Assembly (NCBI GenBank): GCA_032718475.1
Contig: JAUCBJ010006895.1
Location: 1 to 64,000 of the forward strand
Reading direction: 5' to 3'
Length of the DNA stretch: 64,000 bases
From: Nemertoderma westbladi
Lineage: Eukaryota; Xenacoelomorpha; Nemertodermatida; Nemertodermatidae
This document shows positions 42,907 through 53,200 of this stretch, piece after piece. How positions within the stretch are numbered: the stretch's first letter is position 1; each line of letters starts with the position of its first letter. Below the pieces are notes generated by a model. The model searched no databases, was not told the DNA's origin, and saw nothing but the letters and a program-made list of their open reading frames with translations. Made by a program: the position numbers and the translations under genes.

Positions 42907-45900
42907 CTAGAGGTGTCTCCCCTGTCTCTCCCTGTACCCCTCCATTTCACCCAAACCGAAAGATTCTGTCACGCAGGAGGCATTGCCGATCTGAACACAG
43001 ATCCCAATTCGTTGACGGAGAAATTCAGTGGCACGTTTGTTTCCTGTGCTACTCTCAATGCGTCTACCAACCTCTCGGAGAAATGCCAAGGAGCATGGGC
43101 CAATACCACCCAGGGTTTCAAAAGCAACTGGTTGCACAATATAACTATTAGATAGCTCCTTGTACTTATCGAGCTTTCTAGCCTCTGCCAGGTCTGCAAC
43201 TGAAGCTCCATCTAGTCCAGCAGAAGATGAATAAGAGGCAGCCAATCTGTGTGTACATGTGAAGTCCCACACTAGCGGCTTCCCTCTATTCCAAGGCAGC
43301 AATGTAGAACCATCTGGGCGTTTGCAGGATGAGCTACATAATCCTATTGGCTCCAGGGTTGAAGGCATCTCTGCAGCGATTAGCCCATGGTAGATTGCGT
43401 TGTTGCAAAGGCGGTGGCGACCATTTCGGCTCTTGGTGTGTTTGCAGACAAGAGCATGGTTTGCAGTCTCATCAACTAAGGTGCCGCACACGCATATGTG
43501 CTGGGAGCATACAGGTGCACCTAGACGGAGAGAAACTGCAATTCCAAACTGCTTGTCTCTGTCTGAGAGACGAAGCCCAAGAGTTGATGACGGCAGAGCA
43601 TTAAGCCAGTCCCCTGATCCTGGTGCTCGGCAGCCTTTCAGACGGGCAACAGCTAAATTATCAGAACTGTGAATGAGCTCCTCAAATTGGGTTTGGTAAA
43701 TAGGCTCTAGCCAGTTACTTGTCTTGAGGGGTTTGTGGGAATTTCATTTGTCAATGAATAATCGCGCCAGAGTTTTAATGCCTGTGCTCGCTCTGGGAGT
43801 GGAGGAGCATCGCCGATGTCAAAGATAGCTGTGCGTAGTGTGCAGTTCTTTAATGTGGAAGACAGGAATGCACATGGAGCAATGACTGAGATTGGTGGTA
43901 TCCCAAGTCCTCCATATCGAGCTGGTAGGCAAGCCTGCTTGAATATAGACGGGGTAAGCTCCGAATTGGTATCATCTATTAAGGTGTCTTTAATGCAGTT
44001 GTCAATACGGCGTAGAACATCAGGGAATGCAAAAGTTGGTGTTGTGCGGAGCAAGTAGACCAGCTTAGGGACTGCCAAACAGTTCTTTAGCAAGAAGAAC
44101 GCATCATGGTTGCACAGGAGCTTAAGTCTGGACTGGAACAGAGTGAGGTTTGCAAGCTTATCGTTCAATGAAGATTCGATAGCTGCCTTGCCTATTGGGG
44201 ATCCAAGGAGGAGGATGTCTCTGGGCAAAGTTTCCCTAATGTTGGGGAAGTCAGTCTGGAAGGCTTCCAGTATCTGGTCATGCCTAGCCTTATCATTATG
44301 GAAGATGGTTACCTCACATTTCTTTACATTAAGACAAAGGCCTATTTGCTCACAAGCAGACCTGAACTTGATAAGTTCTGCAAGGATGTGATCCCACTTT
44401 CCACCAGCTGATACGTCATCAATGTATCCTGCTTTGAGTGAGGCCTGCAGATCTTCAAGTTGCTGGTGAAGGCCCAGGCAGAACCCCAAAAACAGCAACA
44501 GGGTCGCCTTGTTGGAATCCTTCCTCTGAGAACAGAAGGAAATCCCCGAATGGGAGGAATGAAGAGTTTTCGTAGCAAAGGCGGAAGAATGGGAGTAGCT
44601 CTGGTGCTTCAATGGCAATGCGTTCGGCTACATGATCCCTACGGATGGTATTGAAAGCATTTGAGAAATCAAGCTTAACAACAACATCTTCTTCAGAGGC
44701 TACTGAAATGAAATCTGATAGAGCATGGATAGCAGCTTCTGCACCACCAGAGATCCCGAAACCAAGTTGGAGAGGTACAAATTTATCTGAAAACTTTTCA
44801 GCTAACTTATGGGAAGCGCATTTTGCGGCTATACGCCGTAGTGTTTCACCAATGGCTATCGGACGGATGCCACCATCTGTCTTGTTAAAAGCTGTCAGGG
44901 AAGCCCCCACCAGGACAGGACTTATAGATAAGGGGACATTTCCAGCTAGGCAAACATTAATGAGAGCTGTTGTGGAAGACAGTAGTGTTAATCCAGAATC
45001 ACCAGAGCGTTTTGAGATCAAATCCTTGAGATGTTGAGGGCGCAAACCAGACAGGCCTGCAGCAGACCCTGGGTTGAAGCTTTCAATAGCTGACTTTACT
45101 GCCTTGGTACTGACAAAGATAGGCTCTGGGTTCAATTGTTCAGGGAAAGGGCGTCTGTCGGTAGGACATGGTGGATGCTTTGCCTGCAGCTCATTGAAAG
45201 TCTGTTGGTCAACAGCAGCTATAGTGTCCTCACATGTAGCAATACGAACTGCTCCCCGGATGTCCCCTTCATCCAGTTTCTGAGAGATTGCTGATGCTAG
45301 ATGTGCTTGAGCTTGATTGTCAGGGTCACCTGGTGGTGGCTTTTGTCGCTTGGAGGTGTTATGTTTTGGGAAGCTAGCAGCAAACTCAGCTACATTCAGT
45401 GTAGAGTTAAATGCGCACATTGTCGATTGACCAGGGAAGCCAAAGATACTCTTTGCTTACGGCCACCTCTTTCTGGTCTCATCAAGCAAAGGTGAGGCAT
45501 AAGAAGGAGCTTGGACCATGACTGGTAATCATTGGACAATAAGACAGCCTGGACACAAGCGTCAAGTGTCTTAGCTACCTGCACTCTTGCCCCACGGGGG
45601 ACAAACTTCAGGATTCTTGTCTTGCTGTTCTTAACAACATTGAGTAGAGCCAATGCTTCTTGGAGAGACTGGTCAGAAGGCCTACTTGTAGGTGTCCCAG
45701 TTCCCAGGTTATTTGGAACTTCTGAAGATGAGGTTCTTGTAAGTGTGTGGGATATCTGATTTAGATTGGCATCAATTATATGTTTACTGGTTTGTGCAAT
45801 CAAAGAACCGGATCCAGGACAGTAGGTGCCAGAGGATACTTTATGCCTACGGAGTTTACCATCATGGTTAGTAGAGAAAGGTTTTTTGCAGGAGTGGCAA

Positions 45901-46064
45901 GTGCGCTTTAAGTTAATATTTGCTGGATCACTCTGGGAATGGGTGTCTTGTTGGCTGTGAAGGGCATGTATAAGCGGGGGGGATTGATGAATTATGCAGG
46001 AGTGTTTGAGGGATGCGGACTGGTGGAGCAGGAATGGTTGTGTTGCTGTCAGTTGCTGGTGCAT
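42907..46064 (-). pseudogene. LINE with C-terminal restriction-like endonuclease (NeSL/Utopia-like), copy 1
   Basis: Minus-strand coding spread over four frames (46064-45396, 45420-44455, 44618-43707, 43491-42907). The N-terminal zinc finger begins CHSCKKPF. Next come LKFVPRGARVQVAKTLDAC, the reverse transcriptase with GGIRPIAIGETLRR, LDFSNAFNTIRR and EEGFQQGDP, and the catalytic YIDD. A C-terminal Cys/His cluster (CGTL...HALVC) is followed by a restriction-like endonuclease (KRPDGSTLLPW, then GKPLVWDFTC). Such endonucleases occur in early-branching, often site-specific LINEs. Several frameshifts make it inactive. Clade is inferred from domain order only. Confidence 0.8.
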
Positions 46065-46189
46065 TGGGTAAAAGAGTTGGAGAGATAGTGGTTTGGTTGC
46101 CTTTAGTGGCAGATGTATTGGATGACAGAGGTATGGCTGGATGGGTTGGTATGGGAGAGCAGATTTTAGGAGATGGTTCAGAGAGTGAT

Positions 46190-46268
46190 AATAATTTTTT
46201 TATTATATTTATTTATTATTATTTTTTTTTTATGAATTTTTGTTTTATTATTTTTTTATTCAATTTTT
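46190..46268. repeat. T-rich tract between the two inverted LINEs
   Basis: The composition and TATTTTTTT pattern resemble the inner side of the right inverted repeat at 48995-49075. Confidence 0.5.
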
Positions 46269-48840
46269 TTGCCATGCAGGCAGCTGAGGCACGTTCCCAA
46301 GGCGTCGAGGGCTAACTTAGCCGACCTGCTATCGGATATCCTCAATGTGATTTTTGAGAACCCATCGGACGTCCACAGCTGGATCAGGCTTCTTCTTGTG
46401 GGCCACTGCTGCATCCCGGCACCGAGGCGAGGTGGGAAGAAGCATCAGCGATCCCTCGCCTCACAAGGTAACCGCCTGATCTCGGACTTCCGTTCCACCT
46501 CCCTAGTGGGTTCTGGGGTCCCTACACCTCCGTGTCGCCTCTCCAGGCCCCGTCGCCAGAAGCTTGAAGAAGAATCCGTCCGGCTCGCCTCTGCAGTGGC
46601 CGAGAAGATCGAGGATGGGGACATGAAGGGGGCCATCCGTTTGGCCTCCTCGAAGGACTCCATCGCTCCCGATACCCCTGAGACGTTGGAGATGCTCCGC
46701 AGTAAGCACCCGTCCAAACCCATTGATAGACGAGTCCCATCACCGCCAGTTGCGCCGTCAGCGAGGACGTCTACACCAGCAACCCTCCGGAAGATGATTG
46801 CCTCCTTCCCTCGCCGAGTGCCGGTGGCCCCAATGGGGTGCGGCCCCAGATCTACAAGGATCTGGTCGCACCAACCAGTGGCGTAGTGGGTGAGCGCTTC
46901 CTCACGGCCCTCGCGAGGTTCGTGGACACCACGGTGGCAGGCGAGGTGCCAGTAGTCATCCGGCCTATCATCTTTGGGGCTAACTTGTTTGCCTTCTTTA
47001 AGGTAGGCCCATAGCGGTGAGGGTCACACTCCGGCGCCTGTGCGGCAAGTACGTTGGACACCTGGTGGTGGAGCAGCGGTTGGAGTCGTATGGGATGGTT
47101 CAGCTGGGAATCGGCTGTAAGCTGGGAGCGGAAGCTGCCGCCCATGCAGTTAGGGCACTAGTGGGAGAAGAGAACCGGCTGGGTACCGTGTTGCTGAAGG
47201 TCGACTTCAGCAACGCGTTCAACTCCATTCGGCGGGATTCGATGCTGGAAGCTGTCTATGACCAGTACCCGGGCATATACAACTACACCCTCACGGCCTA
47301 TGGGGATGCGACCTTCCTCATGCATGGCGACGACACCATCTTCTCCGACGAGGGTGTTCAGCAGGGGGACACTGACGGCCCTCGTCTCTTCGGGGACACC
47401 GCTAACCCCGTCATCCAGACAATGGAGTCTGTCTTCAACGTCTGGTACCTGGACGATGGGAACCTCTCCGATGACTCCCAGGTGGTACTGCGGGATCTGG
47501 CGCGGTTGATCGAGGTGGGGGGGAAGTGCTGTTTAACAATAAACACCAGGAAGTGTGAGGTGTTCTTCCTGGGGCCAGAGACGGAGGAGTCACGTGCCCA
47601 GAGTTTGATACCATTTGCGCTGGCATCCAGTACCGACTGACGAGCTGACGATGCTGGGTGCGCCTATTGGAGACTCCGCAATCGAGTCCTGCCTCACCTC
47701 CAAGGTAGGAAACCTCTCGACTCTCGCTAGCCGCCTGCCGCTCCTCGACGCCCACCATGGGTTCTTCCTCCTGAAGAACTCATTTGCCATGCCGCAGTTG
47801 ACCTACTTCCTGCGGACGGCACCCTGCTTCCGGTTTCCGGCCCTACTACAGGACTTTGATTGCATCCATCGTAGCACACTCCAGGAGGTCGCCAACACCC
47901 ACTTTGATGACTCGGCCTGGGCCCAGGCTTGCCTCCCGGCAAGGGTTGGCGGTCTAGGACTGAGTTCTGCAGCACAGCTCACACCCTCCGCCTTATTGGC
48001 TTCCGCGGCTGCATGTGCTACTCTCTCCAACCGCCTTTACCCATCTGCAGAGGTCCCCCCTAGCCCAGCAGTAGAGTTGGCACACGCAGTGCGCAACACA
48101 TCCCTTCCCGCCGGTTCGGCGCTGCCCACCGTGCTTGTCCAGCGCGCATGGATGGTCCCGGTGCACGAGGAGTCCCTCGCCAGCATCCGTCGCGCAGCGT
48201 CGCAACTGAACCTCTCGCGGCTGAACTCGGTCGACGACCCCACAGCGGGCTGCTGGCTCGATGCCCTCCCCTGCGCCTCGTTGGGGCTGAAACTAACCAA
48301 CACCCAGTTCCGGATCGCCATCGCCACCCGGCTCGGGTGCAAGGTGGTGGAACCTCACACCTGTGACCATTGGTGTAGTCCAGTCGCCGCAGACGGCCTT
48401 CATGTTCTCTCCTGCTGGAGGAGTGCGGGCCGGCACCCCCGCCACACCATGATAAACAACTTGGTGAGGCGGGCACTGGTCAGCTGCGACATCCCGTCAG
48501 TCCTGGAACCCCGGGGTCTCTTCAGGAACGACGGGAAACGAGTGGACGGGATGAGCCTAGCCCCTTGAAGCTGGGGACGAAGCCTTACTTGGGACGCTAT
48601 GGTAGTTGACCCCCTCGCCCCCAGCCACCTCCAACAGACCCTCATCGCCGGCAGGCGCACAGCTGAGGAGGCAGAGCGGAGGAAATGCGCGACGTACACC
48701 GAGCTGGAGCAGCGGGGCCTCCACATTTTCCATCCTGTGGCCTTTGAGACCCTCGGCCGCCCCGGCCCAGAGACTGCGGCCTTCCTCCGTGAGGTTGGCT
48801 CCCGAATGCACGTGTTCACCCATGAACCCCGCTAACTCTG
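46269..48840 (+). pseudogene. LINE with restriction-like endonuclease, copy 2 (opposite strand, diverged)
   Basis: Plus-strand homologue of copy 1, truncated at the N-terminus (no zinc finger). Frame 46269-46886 has RLASAVAEKIEDGDMKGAIRL. Frame 47017-47640 has VDFSNAFNSIRRD, EGVQQGDTDGP and the catalytic YLDD. Frame 47615-48568 carries the thumb, then HVLSC and KRVDG; a TGA near 48566 interrupts the endonuclease, which continues WGRSLTWDAMVVD. About 150 bp of the finger region (46890-47015) is out of frame. The protein differs substantially from copy 1, so the two are separate subfamilies, not an inverted duplication. Confidence 0.8.
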
Positions 48841-49030
48841 CTTCCTCCTACAGCGGATTCTGGTGGCCATTCTAGTGGGCAATGCGGCGTCTGTTATGGC
48901 GACGGGCAGTCCCTCTCCGGGTGACCTTTTCGATGGACCCTGAACTCTTTTACTAGCTTAATTAATTAATTCATTTTATAAAATCTGTGCCTAATTTATA
49001 AATAGAAAACTTGTTAATTTTTTTTATATT
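48841..49030. other. 3' flank of LINE copy 2
   Basis: AT-rich, leading into the T-rich part of the right inverted repeat. No gene. Confidence 0.4.
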
Positions 49031-49145
49031 TTTTTTTATTTTTTTTTTTATTAATTTTTTTATTATTTTTTTTTAATGTTTATGTATTTCTTTTAAAAAG
49101 TTGTAATTTAATATGTATTTCTGTGTGATACTCATGGGCCACCAT
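49031..49145 (-). repeat. Right inverted repeat
   Basis: Pairs with 41577-41690. It begins in a T-rich tract and ends GGGCCACCAT. Confidence 0.85.
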
Positions 49146-49267
49146 ATAGTATATAGTAAATAAATGATATAGTAAATTTGAATGAGTGATGTCAGTCAGA
49201 ATCATCAAATTTCACAATTATAGAGTTTTGCCACAGGCAGGCATGGTGAACTGTAATCATCTAGGTA

Positions 49268-49510
49268 TCTGACTGTCCAGAATTCATCAGTCTGACTCTG
49301 ACAGTTCAGCAGTTCAAAGAAAAATTCTAAAAATAAAAAGTCATTCATGTGTCATGGGCCCCCTACTGCCCTATGCAGCTATGTGAAATTCGTATCGTAT
49401 CGTATTCGTATCTGACTGTCCAGAATTCATCAGTCTGATAGTTCAAACAGTCAAAGAAAAATTCTAAAAATAAAATGTCATTCAACATGGGCCCCCTATG
49501 TGAAATTCGT
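49268..49510 (+). repeat. Imperfect tandem duplication (~140-bp unit) upstream of RAD54L2
   Basis: TCTGACTGTCCAGAATTCAT begins both units (about 49268 and 49410). The shared blocks AAGAAAAATTCTAAAAATAAA and CATGGGCCCCCT follow in each. Confidence 0.75.
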
Positions 49511-49731
49511 GATAAGTCTGTAAGTACAGAAGTAGAGTTTCGGTGTTCGGTACCGCCGTACCGGTATCTGCCATCTTGGTATTGAATATTGAGTAGATCG
49601 ACATTCGGACATTACTCTGCCTGTCAGGGTCAGCCTGTCTGCATTCCACTTTCCTTCCAGGTCCCAGGTCCAGCGGACCCTGACAGCCTGAGTCCGGCAT
49701 TGACTGTTGACTGGCAGGTGTACGGTACGGT
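49511..49731 (+). promoter_or_regulatory. Likely promoter and 5' UTR of RAD54L2
   Basis: Lies directly upstream of the first codon. GCCATCTTGG at 49570-49579 resembles the YY1-type initiator-proximal element common in TATA-less housekeeping promoters. No TATA box is obvious. Placement is inference. Confidence 0.3.
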
Positions 49732-50234
49732 ATGTCGGACCATCATCATACCGGTACCGATCTTGAGTTCAATAACGTCCATCCCGAAGACAAATCTACA
49801 ACCGGCCCGTATGATATGCCTAGGACCGGTATTGTTAAAAGGGAAAACAGAAACGAAAGCGATGGCGAGACGAATAATGGACATGGTACTCCGCCGAACG
49901 TACAAAGAACCGCAGTAATCACTTCCCTGGGTGATTACGAAACCAGTACGTTTCTAACTGAACCAAAAGTTTGCGGTCTAAATGACGACCTGAACGATGT
50001 AGAAGAACATGATTGCAGTCCTCCAACGCGCGGCTTTGAGGAAGATGCTACAACAACGTCGATTGAAGGAGCTATTAAACAGCCTACCATCGGGCGTACG
50101 GTTAAGGCGAAGGGAGGGTTGCACCTAAAGTTAGCGAAACGTAAACCATTCGTTAAGGAACGCAGTCCTCGAGCTGCGAAGAAAATTCGCAGAGCCGTGA
50201 AGCCGAAGAAATCGTTCCAAAGAAGGAATATTCG
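49732..50234 (+). CDS. RAD54L2: RAD54L2 exon 1
   Basis: Begins ATG with [11 protein letters not shown], aligned with the MSD...GSD start of vertebrate ARIP4. It ends in a basic stretch ([10 protein letters not shown]), the counterpart of the vertebrate MRRNIRKLL. The donor CG/GTTAGT leaves two bases (CG). The Lys/Arg tail is a probable nuclear localisation signal. Confidence 0.85.
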
Positions 50235-53200
50235 GTTAGTATAACTGTATAAAGCTGTAAAGGCAGTACAGGTACAGCAGTAGCAATAAAACAATTCGAT
50301 TTGTTTCAAAGTAAGAAACGAAAATAATTTGGACAATAATATTAGTTTTGGTTAGAAAAGACAGCCTCGGTAACATTCTCCTTTCCGTCAATTGGTAGGT
50401 AACAAAATCGTTTATTGTTTTTGTTAGAAAAGCCTGCCTCTGTAACCTGAACCTTTACTTCAATTATGGTATCAACGAATTGTATTGTTTTCGTTAGAAA
50501 ATCCCTCCTCTGTCCTCTGTAACCTGCTCTTTTCCTTCAATTGGAATGTAAAAACAGCGTTTATTGATTCCCACAATTCCCATCCGCCTTCCCATATTCC
50601 TTCATCGTCTGGGTACACACTCCGCTGTATCAGATCAGCTGGCAATCAGGGCAATATGGGGCATGTTAAGTGTTTCGCCGTATTCGGCAGTACAGAGATA
50701 CCCCTTCCTGCCTTCCCTTTAGGGTAACAATAAATGTTTTAAATGTAATATATTAATACTGTAATAAGTATCATTATTTGGTAATATTAATTATAATTAA
50801 CTTTAAATTAACAAGAAAGATTTACCAAAATATTACAGCAAAAGCTGTAACGTTATTAATAAAAAATGTTTAATGATTCAACACCAACTAAATCTACAAG
50901 TTGTTTACATCTGAAACAATCCATCTTTGCTGGGGCAATCACACAACTTTCATACCCGCCATCCTTCATCCTATATCGCATTTTTTATATATAATAACAT
51001 GCCTTGGTGCATTTGGCTCCATACCGGTATGCCTGTACTGTTACGTCATGATACTGATACGTAACAGGGCAACGTGAAACGTGATCCCCTATTGGCTATT
51101 TACCTAACAGACAGTTAGGTAAATATTATATATCTTTCTCCTGATTGGTTATAGGATCAGATGCCGTCAGATCAGATCAGATAAGGACAGACGTTTTATT
51201 CTATCTCATTTAATTACTACATTAGGCCTTACAGTACTAATAATATAATGGCATCTACTTTGACTAAGTAAGCGTAGCATCCTTGTATTGTTGTGGGGCG
51301 ATACACGTAGAGAGCGACTTTCATAGTACCATTAACTCAGTAACGAGTTGTTTGTCGTCGTCGTCTAATTATTGATCGCCATTCATAACTCGGTCATTCC
51401 TTGATGAATTTAAACCAAACTTGGTACCTATGTAGTCAGTCAAAGGTTTAGAAAGATTCTGAAGTTTAGTCAAAAATCAGACACTCTGTCAGTCGGTACC
51501 GGTGGCGGTAGACTAGAAGTCCAGCTACTCACTCTAAAAGTCTTATTGACTCGGTCTTTAGAATTTATTCATCAGGTCTATTATAGTAAAAGTAAAATAT
51601 TTCACGATTTCTTTTGAAGCTAAGTCCATTATTGGAGTAGCATATATTGGTTGTCTATAACTTCTATTACTTTCAGTTCGCTGTTCGAGTCGACGGCGCT
51701 TGACGAGCGGACCTTGGCGGCTCAGCGGGAGGAAGAGGAACGCCAACAACGGTTGCTGGAGCAACGGAGACAAGCGGAGACCGCGCAGTACAAGAAACTC
51801 GCTGAACTAATGGCTCGTTCCGGCAGCCCAGTCGCGGGGTCGTACGGGTCACTGACCTCGGCAAGGCCAACGACCTCGGGAAGGTCAACGACCTCCGATT
51901 GGTCAACGAATTCGGGCAGGTCAATGACCTCCGATCGGTCAACAAACTCGGGTAGGTCAATGACCTCCGATCGGTCAACGAATTCGGGCAGGTCAATGAC
52001 CTCCGATCGGTTAACGAACTCCGACAGGTCAATGACCTCCGTAAGGTCACTGACCTCGGATTCAGCACCGATATCGTCTGAACCATTTACATTATCGGGG
52101 TCACTGACCGCCAACTCCATGTCTATGACGGCCTCCGCGAGTCCCGATTGGCCAGCCTGGGAGACCGACCAGCTGATGGACCCCGTCGGTTGGGACACCG
52201 CCGAGGCGACGTCCGCCTCCTGGGGTAACAACCCAGTGTACGACACCACCCAGCCGTCGTCCGACCGCATCCCCTGGTGGTGGGCGCGGCGCCCGTCCTC
52301 GGCCAGGCAACCGGCGGCTGCTGTTGCGCCCCCTATCGGCGTTGACTTCAACCCATTCAGCTACGCGACGGTCCGCCAACCCCAGGAGGCCCCCCCGCTC
52401 CGTGTGAACCCCCCCGTCCCGGTGGTCTGCCCCCCACCCGACCCCGTGTACACCCCCACCACCCCGTTGTTCCCCCCCGCGGAGCCCCCCGCCGCCCCCG
52501 CCCCCTCTCTCCCCGTTATAGACCCCGGTTGCTCCATGGAGACCCTCTACCAGTCGCTGTTCTCCCAACCCTGCTGGTCTTCCAGCGCGCCCCCTGCCCC
52601 CCCTCCTGCCCCCCCTCCTTCAACCCACGCACCGACCCCGAGCCCGCTAGGCGAACTCAAACAATCGATATCCGTCTCCCAGCAACCCAAACTCAGCCTT
52701 CTAGAACGCCTGCTCAGCTCGGGCGGCGGCCGCTCCAATCTCCCGAGCCGTACGCCGCCCACCGCTCCCGCCCCGGTCGACACCGAGGTTGTCGTGGACG
52801 ACGACTCCCGCATGCAGAGCTCGCTGGGCTCCTCCGATATCATCGAGCTGCTCTCCAGCGACGGGGACAGCGTTGCCGGTAGCAACGACGACGACATCGA
52901 CGTGTCGGACACGCAGAACAGCGGGACGATTAATCTGTCGCAGGAGGAATCCGATGATTCCGATGTGATTGTATGCGAGGACGAGAGTCAAGGCCCTATA
53001 AGGTTAGTTTATATTCACCGGAAACAGGGGTTGAACTCGGTACCTAGAGATTCCAAGTCCAACGCTCTACTAACATCTCCACTGCGCCGTATGAATCCGT
53101 ATTAAACTGAACTGAAAATTAACAATAACATCAACGGAGTGAATACTAGAGGTCTCGCTACGCGGACCTACAAATAATAAAAAAGTTATATAACCTTATT

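Larger units (their letters stand above)
41577..49145. mobile_element. 7.6-kb segment bounded by ~115-bp inverted repeats
   Basis: 41577-41690 is the near-perfect reverse complement of 49031-49145 (shared outer block ATGGTGGCC, then GAGTATCACACAG). Both arms grade inward into A- or T-rich sequence. Between them lie a DDE integrase remnant and two inverted, diverged LINEs with restriction-like endonucleases. It could be one composite mobile unit, or two copies of a smaller repeat that landed in opposite orientation around unrelated LINEs. No convincing target duplication was seen. Confidence 0.55.

Noticed and set aside
51673-52568. Minus-strand Ser/Gly-rich frames
   Set aside because: Antisense to RAD54L2 exon 2; the plus frame is supported by exact splice phases and homology.
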